Positions 45,959-57,054 are shown, numbered from the stretch's first letter. The stretch: DNA of 64,000 bases from Hoplostethus atlanticus (GCA_034670405.1 JAXDDX010000013.1:2911501-2975500), one strand, 5' to 3'. Notes: generated by a model from the letters alone, not told the origin. Numbers and translations: made by a program.

Positions 45959-47302
45959 GCTGGATTGCTTTACGGCACAAAACAGAGCATTTATTTATTA
46001 TTAATATTATTAATGTATTATTATTTCATTTATTTATTATTTAATACCAGTTCCACTATTCTATTCTAGTTTCAGTTTCACGTTAGCTTACCTGGAGAAT
46101 ACCCAGAATGCATATTGTCTGTTATCGGCTCTTGTCCTTCTTCATCGTGAAAACAAACCAGAGCAATATCACTTCCTGTCTTTGCAACATGAAACAACAG
46201 TTTATGAGAAATGCCGTCTTCATATTGAGGAACACAAAATGCTACACCTTTTTAGTGTACATGTGAGCTGCGTGCGACTACGGAGGGGGTGTTACGCAGG
46301 CATGTGTTGGCACGCTTAAATCTGTTGTGTGTTGTCAAATCTTCAATCCAGGCGTCTCGACAAAATAACATCTGCTCCCTCCAAAGATGTCTTCAGATTT
46401 CCCCCCCTTGCCTACATCTACAGTCTCTTCCTCCTGCTCTCCTCCCCTTTGTCTTAAATCCTTTTTATTCCACCCTGTGCCTTTGTGTTTCCACGTCAGT
46501 GTCTTTATCTTCCCCCTTAAAGAGGCTGATTCCTCCTCCTTTGTTAATGTGACAAATCTACTCTAATGACTCTGCAGTTGCTCTAGGCGCCTCGCGCTGA
46601 AAGAGTACCCCTTTCTTCAGACCCTTCAGTCACTCCCGAACATTATTCCGCCCTCTCTATGGTCTTTTTAAGTCGGTCTGAACTTTTTTTTTTGTTGAAG
46701 GAGAATTTCATGACAAACTTGTCCTCTGAAAAACAAAATGAAAAGCCGCCGCAGAGTGCCTTGGTCTTATTCATCCCACCCCCCTTCCAGCCCCCCGCCG
46801 CCGCCCCAACTACAATGACAGACTTTGTGCGTCAGGGCTGCTGTCATGTTGATGTTGCTGTCATGAAACAGCGGCACAGCTCAGTTATTGTGACATTCAT
46901 GAGTGACACGAATTCTTTGAAACATCCTCCTCATCCTTCCGATTCAGAGCGCTCTTAAAGCTATTTTGCTGGCTTTTACATTCTGCAGGGTGCCGGCAGG
47001 GCGATATTGAGTTAGTCTGACCGCAAAGAGTTGAGCTACAGTATAATGGCACTGCCTGGTGCCTACTTTCTCCTCTGTCAGTTCACACCTACTATCTCTC
47101 CATTTCTACATGGCAAGATATGCATCACTGCCATAGCAACCACAGCCTCCCTCAGCCCACGGGGGAGAGGAGAAGGGAGGAGAGGATTTGGTCCATGACA
47201 GAAGTTTGTCAACACCTTTGAGACGGGGAGATATAAAGGTGCACTTTGTCGTCAGCGGGAGCGCGAATGTGGCTAAATTAAATAATGAAATGCCTTAACC
47301 TC
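45959..47302. other. Non-coding
   Basis: AT-rich (TTATTA)n-like stretch at 45990-46048, C-rich patch at 46780-46806. No gene seen. Confidence 0.5.
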
Positions 47303-47380
47303 AGAGAGAGAGAGAGAGAGAGAGACAATAGAGGAAGGCAGAAAAAAGTAGGAGAGAGAGAGAAGAGAGAGAGAGAGGGG
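47303..47380. repeat. (GA)n-rich patch
   Basis: GA repeats at 47304-47325 and 47352-47385 separated by purine-rich sequence. Confidence 0.85.
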
Positions 47381-47491
47381 GGGATGAGAAGAGAGGTGGA
47401 TCTCTCCTCCTGTCAGGGGTGCCGGTGCATTGCGTTTGATGCCTGCGATAAGACTGTGTGGCTAATGAGGAAAGCGCAAGGCACACTCATT

Positions 47492-47495
<4 letters not shown>

Positions 47496-47533
<38 letters not shown>
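47496..47533. repeat. (TG)n microsatellite
   Basis: 38 bp of uninterrupted TG. Confidence 0.95.
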
Positions 47534-47535
<2 letters not shown>

Positions 47536-47676
47536 CAACCTGCAAGTGAGAGAGAGCGAAGGGAAAAAACTCATTAGAATTCTCTCGTTCTCAAAGGCCA
47601 AGTTAGTGAGAAGAATGGAGCCGTGGCCAAGCAGCCTGTTGCACCCTTTGCCAGCCTGTGGAAATTATACCATAAA

Positions 47677-47702
47677 ACACACACACACACACACACACAA
47701 AC
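47677..47702. repeat. (AC)n microsatellite abutting a MITE
   Basis: About 24 bp of AC ending at the left terminus of the next MITE. Confidence 0.9.
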
Positions 47703-47703
47703 A

Positions 47704-48013
47704 AGGGTTCGACTGATATGGGGTTTTGAAGGCCGATACGGATATTTTTGGATTGTCAAATTCTTTAAATCTGACCATTTTCATGCCCAAAAACTGCAAA
47801 CATTCAGAGTTTCCCCCAGAATTGAGTTCTTGTCGGGGTGGAAAAGCCTCTGAAACAGTATTGAGACCCTGACGGGACACTACAACTCTCCACTTCAGGA
47901 TAATAACAATAAAACACATGCATTCATTCATATCCATCATATGAGAGGTGGACAACTCTGACTGGCCGATTTTTATTAAAAACCGATATCGGCAAACCAA
48001 CATATCGGTCTAT

Positions 48014-48015
<2 letters not shown>
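47704..48015. mobile_element. CGATA-TIR MITE, best-preserved copy
   Basis: About 312 bp. Left end 'agggttcgactgatatgg' with subterminal 'gaaggccgatacgg'; right end, read on the other strand, 'agatagaccgatatgttgg' with 'gccgatatcgg'. The inverted ends share GACYGATATG and GCCGATA blocks. Internal core 'cggggtggaaaagcctc' is shared with 4839-4969 and 12515-12880. Flanked by AC tracts on both sides, which obscure any target duplication. Superfamily not assigned. Non-coding. Confidence 0.7.

Positions 48016-48047
<32 letters not shown>
48016..48047. repeat. (AC)n microsatellite
   Basis: 32 bp of AC, immediately at the right end of the MITE. Confidence 0.95.
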
Positions 48048-48048
<1 letters not shown>

Positions 48049-48080
48049 CCCTGTCACTCATGTAAATGAATGGGTGATCC

Positions 48081-48107
48081 GCCCCCCCCCCCCCCCACCC
48101 CCCCCCG
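48081..48107 (-). repeat. Poly-C run (G-quadruplex candidate on minus strand)
   Basis: C-only apart from an A and a G over about 27 bp. Confidence 0.9.
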
Positions 48108-48379
48108 CCCTCCATCCAACTGACTGATGTTGTTTAATTAAACCTGGCTTCTCCACACATCGTTCCTGGCTATAAATACGGTGTGTGTTGTTCAAAGCCT
48201 TCTTCTTCTTCTTCTGCTCCTGTAATGAGCGGGGCTGATCCCATCGAGAGCCTCCTCCCGGTGACTCCGTCTGCACTGAACTCTCTCCCACTCCACCGAG
48301 CACTTCACAGCAGAATGGAAAGTAAATAGTCTTTGAGGTGTTATATCTTGGGGGGGGGGGCGGGCTTTCCAAGTTTCCA
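48108..48379. other. Short non-coding spacer
   Basis: A (CTT)n patch at 48203-48218 and a G10 run at 48351-48360. Confidence 0.5.
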
Positions 48380-48652
48380 AGTTACTGTGTGCATGCATGC
48401 ATGTGTGTGTGTGTGTGTGTGGGACTATAGGATGTGTCTGCAGCTGGGGGATACACAGGGTGTGTGTGTGTGTATGTGTGTGCACAGGACATCTGTGTGC
48501 ATGTGCGTATGTGTGTGTGTGTGTGTGCATGCATGGTGAAGGCAGCAATGTGTGTGTGCATTAATTTGTGTTTGCCTGCATGTGTGTGTGTGTGGTGAAG
48601 AAGGTATTAGATTGTGTCGTGTGTGCTGCAGTGATAACTCCAAATAGAGACG

Positions 48653-48687
<35 letters not shown>

Positions 48688-48690
48688 TAT
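48380..48690. repeat. Cluster of at least six (TG)n blocks
   Basis: TG blocks at about 48400, 48460, 48510, 48548, 48578 and 48654-48687 (34 bp), separated by 'catgcatg'-type sequence. All alternating purine-pyrimidine. Frames here are V/C or H/T repeats. Confidence 0.9.
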
Positions 48691-49806
48691 AATCAGTATC
48701 CTATTTACTCAATAGCAGGGATTATTCCTTACAGAGACGTTACTCCTACCAAGTCATGCTCCGTGCACGCTGAACTAATTTGAAAGAAGAAGATTGTTCT
48801 CTCAAACGCAGATATATACTTTTTTTTTTTTTTTTGGAGGCGTCTTGTGAATTAGTTCGTTTGAAAAAGCAGCACGTCCCTGAAACACAATATCTGTCTG
48901 GTCCTCGGAGTCCGCCTCACATTTCAGCTACCGAGAATTTTCTACTTTCCAGATTTTTCAAGGTTCAATGATCACTAAGATATGGAGAGAGAGAGGGGGG
49001 GGGAGAGAGGGGGAGAGAGAGAAAAAGAGAGAGATGAACATTTGCCTCAGTGCAAGTTTGTGTCAAAGCCAAACAGTTACATTAGGAGCGTTGAAACCCG
49101 GTAAGAGGAGAGACACTGTTTACTCTGCGGCAAAGCAAAGCTCAGCGGGTCCTGCTAACAGACGCCCGCACGGCATTGTGGGAGGCTTTTTTTTTTTTTT
49201 TTTTCAGGAAGCGCATGGCGTCACGTGTTTGTACATCGCGCCATTCATGTGAAATATTAATGAGGCCGGAATTAATTTTTAACACACGTTCTCTTCATCA
49301 TCCTCCACACACACACACACACACACTGTGACCCACACAAGCTCCAGCGAGTATGTCATCCCTCCACCTTCAAAGATAGCGGCTTTATTAAAGGAGTAAT
49401 CATCAAAGGGGGAGAGGCAAAAAAAAAAATAAAAAAAGTAGCGCCGCGCATAACAAAGCAATCAAAGGCGGTCGACGAGGGGGGAGTTGTTGACGACGGC
49501 GACGGTCAGGTGGTGCTCTACCTTTTGAGTGTGTGTGTGTGTGTGTGTGCGTGAGGTGTTGTAAACGGCATGTGTGATGCGAGGCGCTCTTACACACTCG
49601 CGGTGTGTTTTGATTCTCCCCGTCGAGCGGGGTGACCTGGCATTTCAGTGACTTTTAGAGGTGCTACCACGCTGACATATTGCTCTCTCATTTTCCCAGA
49701 GCACTCCCCCCTCTCTCTCTCTCTCTCTCCTCCCCTCCCTCTCGCTCTCTTTCTCTCCTTCACTCACTCCGCTGCATCTCTGCACTGTGTTTTCTCTGTA
49801 TTTCAG
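48691..49806. other. Non-coding with mononucleotide and dinucleotide tracts
   Basis: T17 near 48820-48836, GA-rich 48985-49035, T17 near 49188-49204, AC 49306-49326, GT 49529-49550, CT 49711-49728. The 49555-49640 stretch is CpG-containing. No gene seen. Confidence 0.5.
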
Positions 49807-49833
49807 GTTTTTGAAGACCTCCAGTAGCTGATA
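49807..49833 (+). other. Weak candidate 27-nt exon
   Basis: A long pyrimidine tract (49711-49803) ends in 'tttcag', and 27 nt later comes the strong donor 'gtaagt' (49834-49839). All three frames contain a stop, so it could only be a terminal-coding or non-coding exon. Consensus-quality sites of this kind occur by chance in tens of kilobases. Confidence 0.15.
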
Positions 49834-49882
49834 GTAAGTTATTAACCAACAAGCTTAATATCCTTTCAAAGTAAAAGCCTCC

Positions 49883-50445
49883 CTCTTACATTGTTATACA
49901 TCAAGCCGTGATGTCCAACGCATTCCAGTAGTTTCTTTTTGTGATGAAGTGTTGTACTTTATTTTTTTGTTGTACCCACTTTCCCTCAACCTACTTCAGT
50001 TAGTGATTTCCTCCATTTACCCTCACCAGCCCCCAGAGAGCGTCTGTGAACGTTGAGCTGTGGGTTATACACGCTGAGTTGTAGCGGTAGCACAATAAGA
50101 GAGGGAGAGTTGTTCCAGTGGGGAAACGGCGAGAGTGGCGCCACTTACTCAAAACGCGTTGTGTGGCTGCATTGCATTCTGGTCTACCTTGGCTACTGTC
50201 AATGGAGAAATTGGCGTCTTCTCCTCTTCTACAATGGGTTTCTCCCTGTCGGTCCAGACAGAAACCCTTTGCTCTTTGATTCTGCGACACCAAGACCCGA
50301 CTAACTCCTCCTCCTGTAGCTGGGTGGAAATATCTCAACCTGACTTCAACCTCAACCTCAACCTGACATCAGGTGGTAGCCAGTTCATCACGGGAATATG
50401 AAAAATACACCATTAAACAACAAAATGGACCCAGAACTGATAAAT
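49883..50445. repeat. Dispersed repeat family, copy B
   Basis: Collinear with 19016-19542: 'tttgtgatgaagtgttgta', 'acccactttccctcaac', 'gctgtgggttata', 'gctgcattgcattctgg', 'tttgctctttgattctg', 'attaaacaacaaaatgg'. Has a (TCAACC)n-like patch at 50335-50362. Non-coding. Confidence 0.75.
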
Positions 50446-50580
50446 GTTGCATTAGAATCAATTTGTGTTGAGAGTAGACAACCAGTAGAGTATTGATCAA
50501 TCAATAAATATGTAATCAATCAAACTGCATCATATCCATAATATCAAAGGAGCTCTACGCTGACTCAACTATATCTAAGG
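50446..50580. mobile_element. CGATA family right-half fragment
   Basis: 'gcattagaatcaattt', 'agacaaccagtagagt', 'caatcaaactgcatcatatc' align with 12755-12860. It abuts copy B directly. Confidence 0.6.
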
Positions 50581-51359
50581 CCCCTTACATCAGTCCAACC
50601 CGACATAGGCAGACATAGACATCTCCCTCTATCTCCCTCTATCTCAATACATCATACAAATACATTTCATAAAGAACCTCTCCGTTCTATCTGGTGTCAT
50701 CTTGTATTATATATATAAATAAATATAAATAAATATATATATCTCCCAATTATCTGTGCTGACGGTCTTTGCGGATCCATTGACCTCAACCTCCTTGTAG
50801 CTCAGCAATTTAATTTAACCTCGGCTATGTGCTATACGTGCTAATTAGAAAGCATTTCAAAGAGAAACTCACACCGGGGGAGGGAGGGAGAGAGGGAGGG
50901 AGAGAGAGAGAAAAAAAAGAAGTAATAGCTGCGAGTGTTTTGAAAAAAAAAAAAGCACAAATATCTCAAGAGCGAGGCAGGAAGCTGGAGTTGAAAAGAG
51001 AAAGGATGAGAGGAGAGGATCTATGTAGCGAGATGACCTCCAGTCGCTGATCATCACAAGACATGCAACATGTATAGAGACAAATCGTTCACATTGATTC
51101 ATTATGTACTATCAATTTATACCATGAAGATGTAGTTGAGCCTACAATGATGGGTTTTCATGGGGGGGTAGATGCTGGAGAATGAGATTGGAGGGGGAGG
51201 GGGAGGGGGGGGGGCAGATGCTCCCCAGCCAAAATCCATTACTTATGTCTGCAGAGCCGAGCAGGCCCATCTCCAATTAGCTGTTTTATCTCCAAGTGGA
51301 AATGTGACTGCTGGGAGACACTACCCAGTAACCAATAACTAACAGCTATCAGGAATACG

Positions 51360-51363
<4 letters not shown>
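50581..51363. other. Non-coding, low-complexity patches
   Basis: An (ATAA)/(TA)-rich patch at 50709-50742, purine-rich 50876-51010, G runs at 51163-51170 and 51191-51213. No gene seen. Confidence 0.5.

Positions 51364-51398
<35 letters not shown>
51364..51398. repeat. (GT)n microsatellite
   Basis: 35 bp of uninterrupted GT. Confidence 0.95.
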
Positions 51399-51402
<4 letters not shown>

Positions 51403-51540
51403 CCTGCAGCACTGCTGGTTGTCAGATAGTCCCATTAATAAGACTTGGCCTTTATTACCACTTAGCAAGCACTGTGTGTGTCTCTCTGCCAAGTCTACCA
51501 CCTAAGCTTCTTATGCTACCTCCCGGAAACTGAAACAAAA

Positions 51541-51749
51541 GTGTGTGTGTGTGTGTGTGTGTGTGCCTGTCGTGTCTATCAGTGTGTGTGTGTTTGCTCG
51601 TGGACCCATGCATCCGTCAGCGTGTCAGATTATCTTTACGGAGGATTGCCATATACATGACTTTGCATTTTCAGTGCCGCTTTGAAGTTTTCGCGAGCGT
51701 CTTTTTGCATCACCTACTGTAAGACGTCTGTCTGTGTGTGTGTGTCTGT

Positions 51750-51783
<34 letters not shown>

Positions 51784-51800
51784 ATGCACCTGTGTGTGTT
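51541..51800. repeat. Group of (TG)n blocks
   Basis: TG at 51541-51566, 51581-51592, 51733-51746 and 51752-51782, with 'tctg' interruptions. Confidence 0.9.
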
Positions 51801-52224
51801 TGCGTGTGTTATTTACTTATATATTCATTTCGTAGCATGGCGTGCACTTTGTTTGCGGGGATTACAGACAGTGGGAGCTCAAGCCTCTTAGCCCTCGCAG
51901 GCTGCCACAGCTCCCTGCCACTTCTAATGACACTTCAGACTAAGACTGGCTAAGTCCATAGGCAGGTTTATTAGTTTAGAGGATGCTTGAATGCATACAG
52001 CCGCTTTTTGTGTGGAGGCTGCAGCGTGCATGCGTGTGTGTGTGTGTGTGTGCGTGTGTGTGTGTGAGATTGCCTTGTTCAGGCAGCTCTGACAGGCCTG
52101 TAGAGTTTAAGTGAGAGGGATGCTGTACATGGGGAACATAAACGTCTGCTTTGGCATCGACGACGTCCTGACAAGACGCGTCAGCCCTGAAACAGCTCCA
52201 TTAACTAATGAAGGATGCAAATGG

Positions 52225-52227
<3 letters not shown>
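51801..52227. other. Non-coding
   Basis: TG block at 52031-52067; the rest unique. Confidence 0.5.

Positions 52228-52258
<31 letters not shown>
52228..52258. repeat. (CT)n microsatellite
   Basis: About 31 bp of CT, followed by further C/T-rich sequence to 52290. Confidence 0.9.
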
Positions 52259-52263
<5 letters not shown>

Positions 52264-52532
52264 CTCTCTCTCTCCCCCTCTGCCTCTCCCCGATGACTTG
52301 AGCTAGTTTCATATAATAATGTCATTTAATTGCGTCTCATTGTTTATTTGACAAGGCCTCCCTCGGGTGCCGTTTACTGCTGTTAACTTTGTAGTCTTTG
52401 CTTCGTCGCAAGCGTACGGGTGTGTTTGTGCGCGTCCTTCGCAAAAAAACAAAAAAAAACAAGCCCGCTTTAGTTCCAACCCCTCGCTCGCTCGCTCGTT
52501 CTTTCATGTTTTTGTTTTTTTTTCTTCTGCAG

Positions 52533-52666
52533 ACACGCTAAAGCCAGAGGAGATGGATGTTCGGCGTCTCCTCTGCACCCGGCTGGGGGAGTGAAAGCCA
52601 GGAAGGCTGTGGGAAGAAGGAGCTGGTGGTGTTTGACGCCGGTCGTGCAGCGATACGGTGAATAAA
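52533..52666 (+). other. Candidate 3'-terminal exon (unconfirmed)
   Basis: A long pyrimidine tract and 'cttctgcag' (acceptor AG at 52531-52532) precede an open stretch ending at the stop 52592-52594 (peptide ..KPEEMDVRRLLCTRLGE). A polyadenylation signal AATAAA lies at 52661-52666. Acceptor, short coding end and polyA signal in the right order fit a terminal exon. No family match, and no upstream exon identified in the window. Chance remains likely. Confidence 0.2.
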
Positions 52667-53329
52667 ACAGGAGGGGGAAACTATGACCTTCAGTCGAAAC
52701 AAAATAGAAACAAAAATCAATGGTGTGTATGCATCCAAGGCACTCCAGAAATCTTTTTAAAAGCCTTTCTAAGTTAAAAAAAAAAAAAACTGCGTCAACG
52801 CTTTGGCTCCCACGGCCTCCAACGGGGTGGAGGAGCACACAAACAGAATATGTTTTCAACTCACAGTGAACACTAACCCAGTAGAAATACAACAAAAAAA
52901 AAGATTTTATTTTTTGCAGGGATCTCTACTTTTTCTACAGTGATTACCAGAGGAGCATTTATCTGATTTCCCCCCAAAAAAAAACAGCGTTGGTTTGTGT
53001 TTCCGTCCCCCTTGCATCAGTCTGACACCACTTACTGTGATGTATACTCTCCATTCACATCCTTCAGGGCTCGTGTCTCGGCTCAGCCTCCGCTATTATC
53101 CCCGCCTCGTGTCTTGCGGAGGCTATTGAAGTGGAATAAGCCTGCTAGTATATTTACAAGTGGAGATATTGTTCGGTGATAGTATGAATCATGTTAAGAC
53201 CCCTGACTCAGAGGGGAGCGTCGGTGTACCTGCAACGTAGTACTGGAGCACACAGACAGCACCCAGTCAGTCACAAGGCAATGTCAAGCTGATGGGAGTT
53301 GATTAGTGTTTATTTTCTTTTTTAGCCCT
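52667..53329. other. Non-coding
   Basis: A13 run at 52776-52788 and short A runs. No gene seen. Confidence 0.5.
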
Positions 53330-53513
53330 TTTGTTTTTTGTATTTTGTACCTTGCCTTTGTATTTTGTGCATTTGTTGCTGCTGCAACCCAATAATTTCC
53401 CCCCAGGGATCAATAAAGTATCTCTCTATCTATCTATCTACCTCTCTATCTATCTATCTATCTATCTACCTCTCTATCTATCTATCTATCTATCTATCTG
53501 TCTATCTATCTTA
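53330..53513 (+). mobile_element. LINE/SINE 3' tail with (TATC)n
   Basis: 'tgctgctgcaac', 'aatttccccccagggatc' and 'aataaagtatc' followed by about 95 bp of (TATC)n with 'cctc' interruptions. This is the established 3'-end style of teleost L2-type LINEs and their SINE partners, in which a tetranucleotide tail grows into a microsatellite. The body upstream is T-rich and not recognisable as ORF2. Confidence 0.6.
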
Positions 53514-53624
53514 TTTCTATAGCATTCACACGCTTCAATGTGTGCTTTTGTAATACACATTTTTCCATTTCTATTCAGCTTTCTTTAATTCGGCAAAAAA
53601 AAAAAAAATCACATGGAAAGCCAG

Positions 53625-53627
<3 letters not shown>

Positions 53628-53703
<76 letters not shown>
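53628..53703. repeat. Longest (GT)n microsatellite, 38 units
   Basis: 76 bp of uninterrupted GT; Z-DNA-forming by established alternating purine-pyrimidine rules. Confidence 0.97.
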
Positions 53704-53705
<2 letters not shown>

Positions 53706-53921
53706 CCCCGTGGGATGGCACATCTAAGTGCAGGGATCCCAGGCAGCATGTTCCCAGAAGCGTCCCAGTGGTTTGATCTCTCCACATTAGCCACATTCCC
53801 TGCTAGGCCTGCCTCATTACTTGAGCCAGTTCAGCAGCACTCTGCATCAGATCAGCTCCTTCTTCCACTCCCTCCATGTACCTCCTCTTTCTTCTGTCTT
53901 CTGTTTGAATGATGTTATCCA

Positions 53922-53923
<2 letters not shown>
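53704..53923. other. Unique spacer between TG tracts
   Basis: About 220 bp of complex sequence, no gene seen. Confidence 0.5.

Positions 53924-53969
<46 letters not shown>
53924..53969. repeat. (GT)n microsatellite
   Basis: 46 bp of uninterrupted GT. Confidence 0.95.
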
Positions 53970-53971
<2 letters not shown>

Positions 53972-54375
53972 ACCCCCCTGCTGTGGGTCTGGCCGGAGCT
54001 TTCATTTAGACGAGAGACGGAGCGCCACAGAGGTGGAGGTGGCATCTGCTCGCCTCTAATAGGGATGTGCTATTGATTAACATTTACTGGGACCAGTCCA
54101 TCTCCCCTACTGGGAGGACTGACGGATGCGGAGACAGACTAGTTGTCACGTTGTCAGGAATTATGGGCGGACAGACCTTGTTCGTCAACCGTCTGTCTTC
54201 AACCTCTGGATTCAGACCGATATATATCAATCTACCGATGCTGGTGCTTGCAGATTTATTGTACAATTGATCCATACTGCTTGTCTAATAGCACGTTTTG
54301 ATCAGTTTGTATGATTTAATTCGATTAGATTTGATCAAAATAAACGTTAATGATCCCCATGGGGAGCAGCAAGTG
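53970..54375. other. Non-coding
   Basis: Unique sequence; 'gatccccatggggagcag' at 54353 is a palindromic block similar to reversed LINE-tail sequence, too short to assign. Confidence 0.45.
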
Positions 54376-55307
54376 TTAGTTTTTCTCAGTCGCTTTAGTA
54401 CATTTCTTGAATCATCCTTAAGATTTGCGAAACAGTAAACGCATTTCTCGAAACAATTGGTACAAACAGCACCACATAATGGATTACCTGCAAAAGCCCG
54501 TAACTTGCTCAAAATCCTTAGTTCATCTCTCAAAAGTAAATCTTTATGTCAATGAACACGTCAGTCCATCAGAATGACAAGTCCTTGTGTCACTGAGTAC
54601 AAACAAGAGAGTCAGAATGTTTAGCCATGTTGTCAATAGAACAGTTACTCTGATGGAAACTATGGTGAAGGTTTGATGACAATGAAAATGCACAAGGCTG
54701 CACTTTTTCTGTCTGGCACATATCAATTCAAAAGACATACAACCAATAATTGTTCAAATTGTCATAATTGTTAGTCATTTGCCTAAATTTGCTAAAACAT
54801 TTGCAAATGGTAACAAAGAGAAATGCTCTTTCTGTTGTGCACGAGGAACAAAATGTTGTCTTGACGACTTCAACTGTAATTCGAGAATTGAGCCAAATCA
54901 ACTGAGAAAAACTGGAGAGCAATTCATCAATTCAGGACACATTTACAAAATAAGTTTAATAGAAATGTATAGAAAATATGCTTGACAGATTATGACAACT
55001 GGTTCAACCATTTTGCATGTAATGACCTAGTGTCTAGATGTTCTGGGGGGTGAGACGATTCAACAGAGAACCAATATAATACATTTTGATCAACATGACA
55101 TAAACTATTGATAATGTAGGAAACAGCAGACAGTTGGACATAACCATTTGCATGAATGTGCCAAAGCATTTGCAATTTGTTCAAAAGAATGAGAAAATAC
55201 TTTTATGATGTGCACAAGTGACTAGATGATGTGGAGGTTGAACAAGTAGTTTTGAGAATTTCAATTCTGATCTGAGAAAGCGACCAAAGCGACTGAGAAA
55301 AACTGTA
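54376..55307. mobile_element. Composite MITE with duplicated right end (TA-type)
   Basis: Left end 'tttttctcagtcgcttta' (54380) and right end, on the other strand, 'cagtttttctcagtcgcttt' (55305 leftwards) form an inverted repeat of about 20 bp. A third copy of the end ('caactgagaaaaactg', 54899-54914) lies inside in right-end orientation. The 200 bp before the internal end (54770-54914) resembles the 200 bp before the outer end ('catttgcatgaatgtgccaa', 'gtgcac..'). A TA at the ends suggests Tc1/mariner-type insertion. No transposase frame. Confidence 0.65.
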
Positions 55308-56215
55308 ATAGGAGAGAGCAACTCCAGCACCTGAATCAAACAGACAAGTATAAATTAATGAAAATGTGAGATTTGTTTCTGCTGCTTCTCATCCTCATAG
55401 TGTGTTTGCTACTGAAAGGAATCCAATTCAGGGTGAAACTCTGAATCCTTTTTTTTGTCATGAAAATGGTGAAATGTAAAGGTAATGAGTATTGGATTGG
55501 CAGCTTCAGAAAATATGGCCTCGGCCTTCAGACGCCGGTACCGGTACCAACCCGCCTGCCTCCCTGTATCATTACCAACTCACCCACCAATCACACCGTC
55601 CGTTCTTTCTATCCATCAATTAACCCGCCCTGCCTGCACTCTCTCATCAATCTGTCAATTAACCCACCAATCAATGCATCTGTCTGTCCATCCATCCCTC
55701 CATCTCTCTCTACACCCCCCCCCCCACCATCTCTCTGTATTAATCCCGTGCTGACTGCTCCGTCGAACCAATCGAGGAGCTAATGCATGTGACTAATGAG
55801 TGCTAACACTTCTCCATTGATACAACAAATGGCATCAGATAGCGCTGGCTCGCTAATAGCGGGGTGTGATTAAACGGATGAGTGGCTATCAGAGCCTCCG
55901 TCGCTCCTCTCTCCTCCTTCTGTTTCCTCCTGTCGCTAGGTGGAGGGGGGGGGGCATTTGGGTCCATTTTTAGTACCTTGGCGGTGAAAAGGGAAGCGGA
56001 TGTTTCGGAGGGGTGGAAAGATTTCAGGAACAAGTTGAAAATAAACCCGGGCTGGGAGTTGAGGTGTGCATTCGGTGTCACCGAGAAAAATGGAGGAAGA
56101 GAGTGTGGAGAAAGAGGAGAGAACGAAGGAAGAGAGAGTAATTGAAATAGGAGAGCGCTACAGCAGCAAGCCAATGTGTCCATCAACAGCTCGGCACAGC
56201 GGGTGGGAGAGTTCT

Positions 56216-56218
<3 letters not shown>
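55308..56218. other. Non-coding
   Basis: (CATC)n/(ACCA)-like patch 55561-55735, C12 run at 55716-55727, G9 at 55945-55953, purine-rich 56088-56150. No gene seen. Confidence 0.5.

Positions 56219-56275
<57 letters not shown>
56219..56275. repeat. (GT)n microsatellite, left arm of inverted pair
   Basis: 57 bp of uninterrupted GT, facing the CA tract at 56380-56454 across about 105 bp. Confidence 0.97.
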
Positions 56276-56277
<2 letters not shown>

Positions 56278-56379
56278 CTGTACCCTTGGAGAGAGGAGAG
56301 GCCAAATGCCGTGGCTGTTCCAGTGTGAGAGCAAGATTGACAGCAGAGGTAGGGGTGCACTTGGTGCTCTGCCAACCAG

Positions 56380-56409
56380 CACACACTCACACACACACAC
56401 ACACACACA

Positions 56410-56454
<45 letters not shown>
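56380..56454. repeat. (AC)n microsatellite, right arm of inverted pair
   Basis: About 75 bp of AC with two single-base T interruptions (near 56387 and 56411). Complementary to the GT tract at 56219-56275. Confidence 0.95.
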
Positions 56455-56457
<3 letters not shown>

Positions 56458-56817
56458 GGCTCTCCATAACCTGTGGCAAGTGTTTATGTGTGACAGGTTG
56501 TCTGGTAAACCGTTTGGTGTGTTAGTTTATGCTCTGTGACAAGGTCGGCCCGGTGGAAGGCCTCCTGTGTGCCGGTGAGGCCGGGTCCTGTCGGTCTCTG
56601 GCTCTGTTTGGACCGACGGGGGCCAGAACAGGACCCGTGAAGCCAAGATGGACGCTCTATTGCCCTCTTCTGATTGGCTGAACTAACTAGTCTTGTTAGA
56701 CTCCGTTAGCTGGCTGATGGATACCAGCCAGACCTCTAGACCTGATCAGTGCAGCTCATGGTCTCTGAATGTGTAATGTTTGATTATGATGGAGCTCAAT
56801 AGATCAATGGAGAGATT
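56455..56817. other. Non-coding, GC-richer
   Basis: 'cggcccggtggaaggcc' and related GC-rich sequence, no gene recognised. Confidence 0.5.
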
Positions 56818-56980
56818 TAGTGTCACATGGTCTAAATGCTTCAGAGACTTTTCTTTTGGCATGAAAATGTGCAAATCAAATAGAAACAAAATGAATATTG
56901 GCACAAAATATTGGAAATCGGCAGCTTAAATCCAAAAATCAGCATCAGTCTTCAAAAACCCATATCAGTCTAACCCTGAT
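56818..56980. mobile_element. CGATA family remnant
   Basis: 'ttggcatgaaaatgtgcaaa', 'aaatcggcagcttaaa' and 'cccatatcagtctaaccct' correspond to the interior and right end of the family ('..ccatatcggtcYaaccct'). Confidence 0.6.
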
Positions 56981-57054
56981 CCATAACAGTAACGATGACA
57001 ATAGTGATGATCGACAGTAACGTCAGTCAAATAGCAGCGAAAAGCATGAATGAA

